From NCBI RefSeq assembly GCF_003457605.1, contig NZ_QRAN01000003.1:186001-250000 (forward strand): a stretch of DNA of 64,000 nucleotides, read 5' to 3'. The stretch's first letter is position 1. Each line of letters opens with the position of its first letter. Below are positions 43,171 through 52,594 of the stretch, one piece after another. The notes beneath the pieces are model-generated. The model was given only the letters and a program-made list of their open reading frames with translations, had not been told where the DNA came from and ran no database searches. This DNA comes from Seongchinamella sediminis (GTDB lineage: Bacteria > Pseudomonadota > Gammaproteobacteria > Pseudomonadales > Halieaceae). Position numbers and translations under genes: made by a program.

Positions 43171-44537
43171 GCGTCAGACCTCCGGTTGGCGGTTCGCGGG
43201 TCGAAGGCATCGCGCACCAGGTCGGAGAACAGGTTGGCTGCCAGTACCAGGATAAACATGAAGAAGAAGGCGCCGGTGAGCGTCCACCAGACCGCCGGTT
43301 CCCGCGACAGTTCCGAGCGGGCGCCGTTGATCATGTTGCCCCAGCTGCCCATGGAGGGGTCAATACCGACGCCGATGTAGGACAGTACCGCCTCCGCCAG
43401 CACCAGGGCGGAAAAATCGAGGACAAAGGTAATGAGGATAATGTGCACCACGTTGGGCAGGATATGCCGGCTGAGAATGCGGAAGTGGCTGACGCCGAAG
43501 GCGTGGGCCGCCTGCACATAGCCGAGCTGGCTGATCTTCAGCGTTTCCGCCCGGATCAGGCGGCACAATGTGGACCAGCTGGTCACCCCGAGGATAAAAC
43601 ACAGGGCGATAAATTTGGCGTCGGCCTTCTCCATGCCGATGGAGAAAAAGTCCGGGTTGAGGTCTATGTAGACCTGGAACAATAGCACCGACGCCGCGAT
43701 CAGCAGAATGCCGGGAATCGAGCTCAGGGTGGTGTACAGGTACTGCACCACGTCGTCCACCCAGCCCTTGAAGTAGCCCGCCATAACGCCCAGCGACACC
43801 GCAATGGGCAGCATCACCAGGGTCGACAGGGTGCCCAGCAGCACGCCGGTACGAATGCCCTTGAGGCTCTGGTAGGCGACGTCGGCGCCACCGCGGTCGG
43901 TGCCGAGCACATGGTAGTAATGGCTGATGCTAACCAGCCAGGTGAAGAAACAGATCACCACCAGCTGCACGCCCCAGGAGGCGTGCCAGGGATTGGGACT
44001 ATGGCGCAGCAGCAGCCACTGCGGGGCGATGACGATGGCCGCAATCAGCAGCCCCCAGAGCAGCGCCACCAGGCTCTTGGCCAGCACATCGCCCGCCTGA
44101 TCCGCGGGACCGGCCAGGTGGGTGCCGGCGTGCTTGAGCTGTGGAAAATCACGAATGGAATTGCCGGCCGCGTCCTTCATGTTTTGCTTTTCAAAGGACT
44201 TCAGCGCAAACGGCGCCGAGTAGGTGCGCTCGAAGCGGTCACCCATCCCCTGCAGCATCACATCGAGGACACTGGTGACCTTGTTGTCGTAAAACACCTC
44301 CTCGGTCTGCAGGCCCTCCGGGTTCTCCAGGGCCTGGCGGAAATGCAGCGAGTCAAGCAGGGCCACGCCAACATAGGTGATGATGATGGTAAAAGCGATC
44401 ATGCCCAGGCGGGAGGAAAACACCTGGCCCCAGCGCTCGCGGGTTTGCGGGTCTTGCCGCAGTTTATAGAAGAAGATCACCAGGGCGATGACCAGCATGA
44501 AAATCAGGGCGTCGGACCACAGCAGAACAGGTTTCAT
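43167..44537 (-). CDS. yejE: Peptide ABC transporter permease (YejE-like)
   Basis: This 456-residue permease has the Opp/Dpp-type C-terminal permease domain, with an EAA-like loop (AAHAFGVSHFRILSRHILPNV) and about six membrane spans. The N-terminal 200 or so residues include a first membrane segment, LIFMLVIALVIFFY, and a periplasmic-like stretch (SLHFRQALENPEGLQTEEVF). It is longer than YejE of E. coli, which is about 340 residues. It pairs with the YejB-like permease encoded 13 bases upstream. Confidence 0.88.
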   Translation of the reverse strand: MKPVLLWSDALIFMLVIALVIFFYKLRQDPQTRERWGQVFSSRLGMIAFTIIITYVGVALLDSLHFRQALENPEGLQTEEVFYDNKVTSVLDVMLQGMGDRFERTYSAPFALKSFEKQNMKDAAGNSIRDFPQLKHAGTHLAGPADQAGDVLAKSLVALLWGLLIAAIVIAPQWLLLRHSPNPWHASWGVQLVVICFFTWLVSISHYYHVLGTDRGGADVAYQSLKGIRTGVLLGTLSTLVMLPIAVSLGVMAGYFKGWVDDVVQYLYTTLSSIPGILLIAASVLLFQVYIDLNPDFFSIGMEKADAKFIALCFILGVTSWSTLCRLIRAETLKISQLGYVQAAHAFGVSHFRILSRHILPNVVHIILITFVLDFSALVLAEAVLSYIGVGIDPSMGSWGNMINGARSELSREPAVWWTLTGAFFFMFILVLAANLFSDLVRDAFDPRTANRRSDA

Positions 44538-44550
44538 TCGCGTGCAGCCC

Positions 44551-45528
44551 TCAGTTCAGCCGGACCCGGGGGTCAGCCCAGGTATAGGAAATATCGGTGA
44601 GAATCAGGCCGACGATGTACAGGATGGAGCCGATGAACACCATGCTGCGCACAATGGCGAAATCCTGCGACTTGATGGCGTCGAGCATGTAACTACCGAG
44701 GCCCGGTATGCCGAAGAAGGATTCGATCAACAGGCTGCCCATGAACAGTGCCGGAACCAGTACCACCACCCCGGTGAGAATGGGGATAAGCGCGTTGGGC
44801 AGGATGTGCCTGAACAGGATACTGATCTCGCTGGCGCCCTTGGCCCGGGCGGTGCGCACATAGTCCTGGTTGGCCTCCTCCAGGAACAGGGTGCGGTACC
44901 AGCGCGCCCCCGAGCCTATGCCCGCCACCACGCCGACCAGGACCGGCAGTATCAGGAAGCGCCAGACCTGGCCCTCGCTGTGGAAGCCGGACACAGGCAC
45001 CAGTTTCCAGGTCTTGGCCACCAGGTACTGGCCGCCGATGATGTAGAACAGGTAGGAAATCGACATCAGGGCGACGAACACGAACACCGCCCAGCGGTCC
45101 AGCCGGGTACCGTGAAACATCACCACCATCAGCGCCACGCAGATGTTGACCCAGATACCCACCGCAAAGGTGGGCAGCGCCACCGCCAGGCTGGGCCACA
45201 TGCGGGTGGAGACGTCGGTGGTGATATCCCGGCCGCTCTCGGAACGGCCGAAATCGAAGGCGAACAGGCGCACCGACTTGTTGAAGAAGATGGTCTCGGT
45301 CACCGCGCCGAGCCCCTCGGCTGCATCGTTGATGAACAGCGGCTTGTCGTAACCGTTCTTGATCTTCCACTTCTCGATGGCCTCAGGGGTGACGTACTTG
45401 TCCCCCAGCTGCGACACCGCCATGTCGTCCGGGGAGTTGACCACGAAAAACAGGGTGAAGGTTAACAGGTTCACCCCGATCAGGATCGGGATGGCGTAAA
45501 TCAGGCGTCTGATGATGTAGGCGAGCAT
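44551..45528 (-). CDS. yejB: Peptide ABC transporter permease (YejB-like)
   Basis: This 325-residue protein starts MLAYIIRRLIYAIPILIGVN, the classic DppB/OppB N-terminal signature. The EAA-like loop TARAKGASEISILFRHILPNALI is near residue 205-230, and the C-terminus FVGSILYIVGLILTDISYTWADPRVRL is standard. It forms the channel with the YejE-like permease. Its ATG overlaps the SBP stop by one base (TAATG at 45526-45530). Confidence 0.9.
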   Translation of the reverse strand: MLAYIIRRLIYAIPILIGVNLLTFTLFFVVNSPDDMAVSQLGDKYVTPEAIEKWKIKNGYDKPLFINDAAEGLGAVTETIFFNKSVRLFAFDFGRSESGRDITTDVSTRMWPSLAVALPTFAVGIWVNICVALMVVMFHGTRLDRWAVFVFVALMSISYLFYIIGGQYLVAKTWKLVPVSGFHSEGQVWRFLILPVLVGVVAGIGSGARWYRTLFLEEANQDYVRTARAKGASEISILFRHILPNALIPILTGVVVLVPALFMGSLLIESFFGIPGLGSYMLDAIKSQDFAIVRSMVFIGSILYIVGLILTDISYTWADPRVRLN

Positions 45529-47705
45529 TAGTTATTATCCGATCTGCGGGCGGTAGCGTTCTGGCGGCGGCGATAGGCGGTAATCCCCGGCAGCACCAGC
45601 GCGGCGACCAGCAGCGCGCCGGCATACAGCGGCCAGGTCACCGGCTGGTTCCACTCGGCGCGCTTGCGCTGGCGCATGTCGTCGTCGATGTTGATGTACT
45701 TGAGGGTGGCCTTGGAAATGCCGTGGCGCTTGGTATTGCTGACCCAGGGATTGCTGAGGTAAATATCCTTGGGGTAGAAGGCATACAGCCAGACCGCCTC
45801 GCGACGGAAAATTTCCACCATCCGGGCGACCATCACGTCCCGCTCCGGGCCGGGCGGGGTGACCCGCACCTGGCGGAACAGCTCGTCGTACTCCTCATTC
45901 TCGAAGTTCGAGTTGTTGGCGCCGTCGCATTTGCAGTTGAGCGGCCCCTCGGGGCTGTACAGCAGGAACAGGAAGTTTTCCGGGTCCGGGTAATCTGCCA
46001 GCCAGCCGTAGGAGTAGATCTGGGTATTGCCGGTGAGCAGCTTCTCCCGGGTCCGGTTCCAGTCCGCGGGGCGGTACTCGATCTGCACGCCGATCTGGCC
46101 GAAGATACGGTCCATCCAGTTCATCTGGGTATTGCTGATGGCCTGGGACTGCACGTCGATAAACAGCTTCAGTGGCTCGCCGGTGCGGGCGTCGCGGCCG
46201 TTGGGATAACCCGCCTCCGCCAGCAGCTGCTTCGCCTCCTCGATGGAGCGGCGCACCGGCTCCCCGTCTATCCACTCATGGGTATAGGGATTCATGCCCG
46301 CCTCCCCCTTGAGGTGGCCGGCAATGCCTGGGGGGATGATGTTGTGGGCAGTAATGCCGTTGCCCTTCCTGAAAATCGCCAGGTACTCCTCGACATTGAA
46401 TACGATTTGCAGGGCCCGGCGGAGCTTGCGCTTTTCCTCGGTGTAGCCGCCGACCACCGGGTCGCGCATGTTGAAGCCGTAATAGTAGATACCGGGCTTC
46501 ACGTCCGGATCCATCTTGATGCCGTGGTCGGCGATTTCCGGCGACATCTCCACCCCGTCGGGGCCCACCACAAAGGCCTGGTCGAACATGCTGTTGGTGT
46601 TGCCGTGGTTCTCGCCGGAGCGGTCGTAGTAGCCCTGCAGGAACTTGGTCCACAGCGGCAGCACTTCCTTTTCCAGGCGGAACACGATGCGATCCACCAG
46701 CGGCAGCCGCTTGCCCGCGTCATCCAGGTTGCCCGCCTTCCGGTCGCCCGGCTCACCCTCGCTGGGGAAAAAGTCAGCGCGGAAATTCGGGTTGCGGGCC
46801 AGCACGATTTCACTGTTGGGGTCGTTGCGGACCATCATGAAGGGCCCCGAGCCCACCGGCCACCAGTCCAGGGTCAGGTTGCGGTCGATAAAACCCGGGT
46901 TTTTATAGAAGCGGTCGGCTTCCGGGGGAATGGGCGAGAAAAACCGCATCGCCAGCCAGTAGACAAACTGCGGATAGCGGCCGTGGATGGTGATGTTCAG
47001 GGTGCGCTCGTCGACTATTTCCAGCCCCGCCATGTCGAAATTGTCCAGGTTCAGCCAGCCGTCGCGCTCGACCCCGGCCAGCTCCTCGGTCAGCGCTTTC
47101 ATGCCGACAATGTACTGGGCCATGAACGACAGCATGGGCGAGCCGAGTTCCGGGTCGGCCATGCGCTTGATGCCGTAGGCATAGTCATTGGCCCTTACCC
47201 GCCGGTCTCCGGTTTGCGGGAAATCGGGGATCTGGCTGTAGCGGGAGCCCTCACTGGCCGAATCGAACAGGTACAGCGGCTCACCCCGGGCATCGGTGGC
47301 GAACGCCGGATGCGGCTGGTAGTGGGCGTCCTCGCGCACGGTGAGGGTGTAGCGGGTATAGGCCAGGCTCTCATCGTCCTCGCTGACTTCATTGCCGTCG
47401 GCGTCGAGGAAGGTCAGCGCCGGAGCCTGCTCGATGCCCAGGGGAATCAGCTCGTAGGGGCGCTTGAGAAAGTGGTAGCCCAAGGGTGATTCATAGATCT
47501 GGCTGAGAATCAGGTTCTCGTCCGAGGCATAGGAAATTGCCGGGTCCAGGTGCTTGGGTGGGGCCGGTGACATCATCGACTGGTAGACCAGCTCCCCTTC
47601 CGGATTGGGCGGATGGGGGTTGTTCCAGGGGCCTTTACCGCATCCGGATAGGAGCAGTACAGCCGCCAGGCCAAGGGCAGCGCGCGCGGCGCACAGGATA
47701 TTCAT
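45528..47705 (-). CDS. yejA: Peptide-type ABC substrate-binding lipoprotein (YejA-like)
   Basis: This 725-residue family 5 binding protein is predicted to be a lipoprotein: signal sequence MNILCAARAALGLAAVLLLS precedes the lipobox Cys (LSGC, C22). The body contains SBP_bac_5 segments such as RFYKNPGFIDRNLTLDWWPVGSGPFMM and YGWLADYPDPENFLFLLYSPEG. Unusually, the C-terminus carries a hydrophobic segment (WPLYAGALLVAALVLPGITA) followed by positive residues, as if membrane-anchored at both ends. The longer in-frame start at 47759 would destroy the signal peptide. It begins the yejABEF-order operon. Confidence 0.88.
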   Translation of the reverse strand: MNILCAARAALGLAAVLLLSGCGKGPWNNPHPPNPEGELVYQSMMSPAPPKHLDPAISYASDENLILSQIYESPLGYHFLKRPYELIPLGIEQAPALTFLDADGNEVSEDDESLAYTRYTLTVREDAHYQPHPAFATDARGEPLYLFDSASEGSRYSQIPDFPQTGDRRVRANDYAYGIKRMADPELGSPMLSFMAQYIVGMKALTEELAGVERDGWLNLDNFDMAGLEIVDERTLNITIHGRYPQFVYWLAMRFFSPIPPEADRFYKNPGFIDRNLTLDWWPVGSGPFMMVRNDPNSEIVLARNPNFRADFFPSEGEPGDRKAGNLDDAGKRLPLVDRIVFRLEKEVLPLWTKFLQGYYDRSGENHGNTNSMFDQAFVVGPDGVEMSPEIADHGIKMDPDVKPGIYYYGFNMRDPVVGGYTEEKRKLRRALQIVFNVEEYLAIFRKGNGITAHNIIPPGIAGHLKGEAGMNPYTHEWIDGEPVRRSIEEAKQLLAEAGYPNGRDARTGEPLKLFIDVQSQAISNTQMNWMDRIFGQIGVQIEYRPADWNRTREKLLTGNTQIYSYGWLADYPDPENFLFLLYSPEGPLNCKCDGANNSNFENEEYDELFRQVRVTPPGPERDVMVARMVEIFRREAVWLYAFYPKDIYLSNPWVSNTKRHGISKATLKYINIDDDMRQRKRAEWNQPVTWPLYAGALLVAALVLPGITAYRRRQNATARRSDNN

Positions 47706-47920
47706 AGATACGAAACCTGGTATGTTGTTGTTATCGGCGCTTGTGGCGCCAGCGGGCAAGGGTACATGGACTGCTCGTGAGTCTCAATGCCGATATGCCC
47801 CGGTCTTACCCCTGAGACGGTTGAGGCGGCCTTTTCCTCAACCGGTTTTCGCCGGGCCCGCGCAGGCGGCTGCCGCCCGGCACAGGGGGAGCCAGAGTAA
47901 GTACTACGAAGGGCTGGCCC
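47706..47920. other. Structured gap between binding-protein and acyl-CoA dehydrogenase genes
   Basis: The 215-base gap contains a 9-bp perfect hairpin, CGGTTGAGG (47818-47826) with CCTCAACCG (47836-47844). A GC-rich stem region (GCCGGG with CCCGGC) follows around 47850-47883. No T-run follows the hairpins on the minus strand; a GTTTTC lies on the plus side. No gene is evident. Confidence 0.4.
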
Positions 47921-49093
47921 TCACAGCCCCAGCTGGCGGGCCGTCAGGTCGCGCATGATTTCTTCCGACCCACCGCCGATGGCCAGTACCCGAACTTCCC
48001 GGTACAGGCGCTCGGTCTTGCACTCCCGCATGTAGCCGATACCGCCCAGTATCTGCATGGCTTCGCGGGCGCAGAATTCCATGGTCTCGGTGGCCTGGAC
48101 CTTGAGCATGGAAATGTCCTGCACCTTCAGCGCTCCCTGGTTGTGCTGCCAGGCGCAGATATCGCGATAGGCCTGGGTGGCGTTGATGCGCTTGTACATT
48201 TCGGCGAACTTGTGGCGGATGACCTGGTGCCTGGCCAGCGGCCGGCCGAAGGTCTCACGCTCCTGCGCCCATTGCGCCGCCTCCTCGAAACAGACCCTGG
48301 CGGCGGCCAGCGCCAGAGAGGCAATGCCCAGGCGCTCGCTGTTGAAGTTTGACACGATGGGCAGAAAGCCCTGGTTTTCCTCACCGATGAGATTCGCAAC
48401 CGGCACCTTCACATTTTCGAGGTAAATGGTCGCGGTGTCAGAGCACCACCAGCCCTGCTTCCTGTCCAGCTTGGTCCGGGAGACACCCGCTGCATCCATC
48501 GGTATCAGCAACAGGGAGATGCCGCCCGCGCCATCGCCGCCGGTGCGCACCGCCGTCGTCAGCCAGTCGGCGCGCATGCCGCCGGAGATAAAGGTCTTCG
48601 AGCCATTGACCAGGTAATAATCCCCCTCCTTCCTGGCGCTCGTTTTGATCGCGGCCACATCCGAGCCCGCGCCCGGCTCGGTGATACCCAGGGAGATGCG
48701 CTTCTCGCCGCTCAACACCGGCGGCAGCACCGCCTGCCGGGTCGCCTCACTGGCGAAATTTGCCACCGGTGGCAGGCCAATACCGTGCACCATCAGCGAG
48801 GACGAGATGCCGGTGGCGCCACACCTGGCGAGCTCCTCCGAGGCCACCACGGCGTGAAACTCGTCGATGCCCTCGGACACCCCGCCATATTCTTCCGGGT
48901 AGCCCAGCTGCAGCAGGCCTATGTCCGCGGCCTTGGGCCACAGTGCCAGCGGCACCTCACCCTGCTCCTCCCACTGGTCGATATAGGGTGTTATTTCCTG
49001 CTCCACAAAGCGCCGCACCTGCTGGCGCCACTGCTGATGGGACTCGTTATAAAACGGACTCGCCAGACACAGCGAATCAAACTGGATAGTCAA
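47921..49093 (-). CDS. Acyl-CoA dehydrogenase
   Basis: This 390-residue FAD enzyme has the acyl-CoA dehydrogenase signature GITEPGAGSDVAAIKTSARK, the middle-strand segment YYLVNGSKTFISGGMRADWL, and a C-terminal helical domain ending in ILGGIGYMRECKTERLYREVR. The catalytic base cannot be confirmed by eye but QILGGIGYMRE is in the usual place. It should oxidise an acyl-CoA to an enoyl-CoA, transferring electrons to ETF. It is encoded 5 bases after the flavoprotein monooxygenase, so the two are co-transcribed. Confidence 0.88.
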   Translation of the reverse strand: MTIQFDSLCLASPFYNESHQQWRQQVRRFVEQEITPYIDQWEEQGEVPLALWPKAADIGLLQLGYPEEYGGVSEGIDEFHAVVASEELARCGATGISSSLMVHGIGLPPVANFASEATRQAVLPPVLSGEKRISLGITEPGAGSDVAAIKTSARKEGDYYLVNGSKTFISGGMRADWLTTAVRTGGDGAGGISLLLIPMDAAGVSRTKLDRKQGWWCSDTATIYLENVKVPVANLIGEENQGFLPIVSNFNSERLGIASLALAAARVCFEEAAQWAQERETFGRPLARHQVIRHKFAEMYKRINATQAYRDICAWQHNQGALKVQDISMLKVQATETMEFCAREAMQILGGIGYMRECKTERLYREVRVLAIGGGSEEIMRDLTARQLGL

Positions 49094-49098
49094 TCTTG

Positions 49099-50655
49099 TT
49101 ACCTCGCGGATAGTTCAGGCTCAGGGTTTAACGTGCCGGCAATACTGCAGGATTCACTGCGCTGGCCATCGTACACAAACTCGGGCCCATTGAGGTCGGT
49201 GGCCGGGATCTGCTCGCGTTCAACCCAGTAATCCTGGTTGTGGCGCCACTCGGGCTTGTTGCCGCGGCTGGGAAGCTTGTCCAGGTCGCGCATCAGGTAG
49301 TTGGGGTTGAACTCCTCCTCCGCTATCCAGGGCAGAATGTCCATGTCCCTGTCTTCATCGCGCAGGCGGACTTCCACCCGCTGTGCCCCGCGCTCATCCA
49401 TGTTGTGCAGCAGTTGGCAGACCAGCTTGCCCAGCATATCCACCCGCAGGGTCCAGCTGGCGCGGAAGTAACCGAATACCCAGACCATGTTGGGCACCCC
49501 GGTGAACATCATGCCCCGGTAATTCACCGTGTCGTGCCAGTTCACTGGCTCGCCATCGACCTCGAAGGGAATACCACCCATCACCAGCAGCTTGAACCCG
49601 GTGGCGGCAACGATGATATCCGCTTCGATTTCCTCGCCCGAGGCAGTGCGCACGCCCGTCTCGGTGAAGCTCTCCAGGGTATCGGTCACCACCGTCAGCT
49701 TGCCGTCCACCGCGGCCCTGAAGATATCGGCCTGCGGGCAAAACGCCAGCCGCTGCTGCCAGGGCCGGTAACGCGGAACAAAATGCGGCTCGAACTCGAA
49801 GTCCTCACCCACGTAACTGCGGATCTGCTGGCGCAGCAACTCGATCATGGTGTCGGGGTCGGATTCGGCGAGGCGGCTGATCTCGTACTGGTGGTAAATG
49901 AGGTCGGCGCGCACCACGCGGTGTATGGTCTCGTCATCGATGCCGATCAGGCGCAGCCGATCCGCCAGCTCATTGCGATTTTCATCGCAGTAAAAGTAGG
50001 TGGGCGAACGCTGCAGCATGGTCACGTGGCTGGCGGTTTTGGCGAACTCCGGAATGACGGTAGCGGCCGTTGCCCCGGAGCCGATCACCAGCACCTTCTT
50101 GCCGGCGTAATCGATAGCGGGGTCCCACTGCTGGGCATGCACCAGCAGGCCCTGGTACTGATCCATGCCGGGCCAGTCGGGAAGATAGGGATGCTCGTGA
50201 TCGTAGTAGCCCTGGCACATCCACAGAAAGCCACAGCTGAACTGCAGCTGCTCGCCATCGGCCAGCCGGGTTACCTCCAGGCGCCAGAGATTGTCGGCGC
50301 TGGACCAGCGGCAGGCGGTGATACGGTGGCCGTAGCGGATATGGCGATCCAGGTCGTTCTCGGCGATGACCTCGCCCATGTAGTTCAGGATTTCTTCCCC
50401 GGTGGCGATGGGGTGGCCCACCCAGGGCTTGAACTCGTAGCCAAAGGTATACAGGTCCGAGTCGGAACGCACCCCGGGGTACTTGTGGGTCTCCCAGGTA
50501 CCGCCGAAGGTATCTTTCATCTCGAGGATGGTGAAACGCTTCTCCGGGCAGTTTTGCTGCAGGTGATAGGCGGAACCGATACCCGAAATACCGGCACCGA
50601 CGATGATTACCTCAAAGTGCGTACCTTCATTACCGCTTGCGCTTGCTTCTGCCAT
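49099..50655 (-). CDS. Flavin-containing monooxygenase (Baeyer-Villiger type)
   Basis: This 518-residue protein contains an N-terminal FAD Rossmann motif (VGAGISGIGSAYHL), a second dinucleotide-binding motif (VIGSGATAATVIPE), and the BVMO fingerprint YQGLLVHAQQW, in the FxGxxxHxxxW pattern with Y for F. It should use NADPH and O2 to insert oxygen next to a ketone, or oxidise a heteroatom. The substrate is unknown. The gene lies just upstream of the acyl-CoA dehydrogenase. The ATG at 50655 is preceded by GAGGGG about 12 bases upstream. Confidence 0.86.
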   Translation of the reverse strand: MAEASASGNEGTHFEVIIVGAGISGIGSAYHLQQNCPEKRFTILEMKDTFGGTWETHKYPGVRSDSDLYTFGYEFKPWVGHPIATGEEILNYMGEVIAENDLDRHIRYGHRITACRWSSADNLWRLEVTRLADGEQLQFSCGFLWMCQGYYDHEHPYLPDWPGMDQYQGLLVHAQQWDPAIDYAGKKVLVIGSGATAATVIPEFAKTASHVTMLQRSPTYFYCDENRNELADRLRLIGIDDETIHRVVRADLIYHQYEISRLAESDPDTMIELLRQQIRSYVGEDFEFEPHFVPRYRPWQQRLAFCPQADIFRAAVDGKLTVVTDTLESFTETGVRTASGEEIEADIIVAATGFKLLVMGGIPFEVDGEPVNWHDTVNYRGMMFTGVPNMVWVFGYFRASWTLRVDMLGKLVCQLLHNMDERGAQRVEVRLRDEDRDMDILPWIAEEEFNPNYLMRDLDKLPSRGNKPEWRHNQDYWVEREQIPATDLNGPEFVYDGQRSESCSIAGTLNPEPELSAR

Positions 50656-50735
50656 GGCCAGGATATTCCCCTCAGTAAGGTGTTATTGACGGACAACACC
50701 CTAGCACATTCATTTGCCTGAATTCATTGCGGCTT

Positions 50736-52460
50736 TCACCTGGTCGCCGGCTGTAACCTGCCCTCGAGTACCGTACCCCAGACGTCGATATCCTTGATTG
50801 CCTCGGGTTTCACCGCAAAGGGGCTGGTCGCCAGCACAGTGAAATTGGCGCGCTTGCCCGCTGTAATACTGCCGATCTCGTTTTCCAGGCGCAGGGAATA
50901 CGCCGCATCGAGAGTCACCGCCCGCAGCGCCTGCTCGACACTGATGCCGAGGTCGGGCTTGGCCACCCTGCCGGAAAAGGTGGTCCGGTTAACCGCCGCC
51001 CACATCAGGTACAGGGGCCGCGCAGGTGCCATTGGCATATCCGAGTGCAGCGAGAAGGAAACACCCGCCCTGGCAACATCCCCGAGGCGAACCATCTCAT
51101 TGGCCCGCTCCGGCCCGACACCGAACTTGCTGTACTGGTCCGCCAGGGCCACGGTGTAGTAGGGATTGGCACTGACAATGGCGCCCAGCGCTGCGATACG
51201 CTTGACCTGGGCCGGGGTGGAAAAGCCAAAGTGCACAATCGTTGTGCGGTGATCCTGCCGTGGGTTGCGCTGCATGTTCTCTTCCAGCACATCGAGTACC
51301 CGTTCCAGCCCCTCGTCACCATTCTGGTGGACATGTATCTGGTAACCGGCATCCCAGTAGGTGCGGAAGGCGTCGCGGTAAACGGCCTCGTCCATCAGCC
51401 ACTCGCCGTGATGGCCGTCGAGATAGCCGTCCTGCATCTGCATCAACTGACTGAAGATGGCGCCATCGGCGAACAGCTTGACCTGTTGGGGCAGGAATGC
51501 CGTGTGGCCCTCGGCGCCACGTTGCACCGCCGCGGTCGCCGCCAGCAACTCATCCCCGGTGTACTTCAGGGTCAAAGAACGGCCATCGGGAATGAAGTAG
51601 AAGCGAAACGGCGTATCGGTGTCCCCCAGCACGGCAATCTGCTGGGGATAAAACCCGGAGACCCCACCCGGCTCCGCCGAGGTGGTAACGCCCGCCTGGT
51701 GCAGGTAGTGCTCGGTCATCTCGATACCGGCGCGCAATTTTTCCGGGGCTGCTATAAGCGGCAAAATCCGCGGCGAAATAAAGTCCATGGCACCCCTTTC
51801 CCAGAAGTGGCCCTTATCGAAATTGATCTGCGCTCTGATGTTTTCCGGGCTCGCGGCGACGGACTCCCGGGTAACCTCAGCCAGTGAGAGGGCCGCCGTG
51901 TTGAGAATAAATTCATGGCCGGAGCGATGCCAGATGACGATCGGACGCACCGAGGACACCTCATCGAGGTCCTCCCGCGTCAGTTCACCGTGGAAATAAT
52001 GATGAAATCCCCAGGAGACAAGCGGTTCAGTCGGCGAGCCCAGGGCGGCCTCGACCGCCCGCAATCGGGCAAAGTAAGCCTGCCTGTCCCTGGCCGCGGG
52101 AAACGTCGTTTCCGGCAGCTCCCACTCCTCAATGGAAATAACCTGGGAGCCCAGTGTCAGCGCGCTCAGTACCGGATGAATATGCTGCTCGATCAGCCCC
52201 GGAACGATGACTTTGTCCGCAAAACGCTCATCCACAACAGCGGAATCGCCGGCCAGGGCCTGCATATCCTGTAGCGTACCCACACCCATGATACGCCCGT
52301 CGGCGACGGCCACCGCCTCTGCCCGGGGCTGCTGCGGGTCCATGGTAACGATTTCCCTGGCCAGATATATCTGTACGGCGGATTCCTGGCGCGCAGAGAC
52401 CTGGGCGGCAAGACCCAGCAAAACAGCGACTACCATGCCGATGGTGATTGTGCGGATCAT
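50736..52460 (-). CDS. Exported amidohydrolase, YtcJ-like
   Basis: This 574-residue amidohydrolase begins with a signal peptide (MIRTITIGMVVAVLLGLAAQ). The YtcJ-like core contains IVPGLIEQHIHPVLSALTL with the HxH metal pair, KLFADGAIFSQ, and IHVHQNGDEGLERVLDVLE with another HxH-like region. YtcJ-type members act on cyclic amides or related C-N bonds. The ATG at 52460 is supported by GAGGAA 7-8 bases upstream; the 26 upstream residues are not signal-peptide-like. It ends the four-gene minus-strand group that includes the TonB receptor. Confidence 0.85.
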   Translation of the reverse strand: MIRTITIGMVVAVLLGLAAQVSARQESAVQIYLAREIVTMDPQQPRAEAVAVADGRIMGVGTLQDMQALAGDSAVVDERFADKVIVPGLIEQHIHPVLSALTLGSQVISIEEWELPETTFPAARDRQAYFARLRAVEAALGSPTEPLVSWGFHHYFHGELTREDLDEVSSVRPIVIWHRSGHEFILNTAALSLAEVTRESVAASPENIRAQINFDKGHFWERGAMDFISPRILPLIAAPEKLRAGIEMTEHYLHQAGVTTSAEPGGVSGFYPQQIAVLGDTDTPFRFYFIPDGRSLTLKYTGDELLAATAAVQRGAEGHTAFLPQQVKLFADGAIFSQLMQMQDGYLDGHHGEWLMDEAVYRDAFRTYWDAGYQIHVHQNGDEGLERVLDVLEENMQRNPRQDHRTTIVHFGFSTPAQVKRIAALGAIVSANPYYTVALADQYSKFGVGPERANEMVRLGDVARAGVSFSLHSDMPMAPARPLYLMWAAVNRTTFSGRVAKPDLGISVEQALRAVTLDAAYSLRLENEIGSITAGKRANFTVLATSPFAVKPEAIKDIDVWGTVLEGRLQPATR

Positions 52461-52594
52461 GCCTGTTCCTCTTCGCTTACTGCATATTGTCTGGATAGTG
52501 CCGGGCCATGCTACCACCACACCCCGGGCAAGTGACACGCAGATGCCCTGGCCGTGTATAGGGTGCTTTCAAGCGATACCATGCCTACCCAGGT

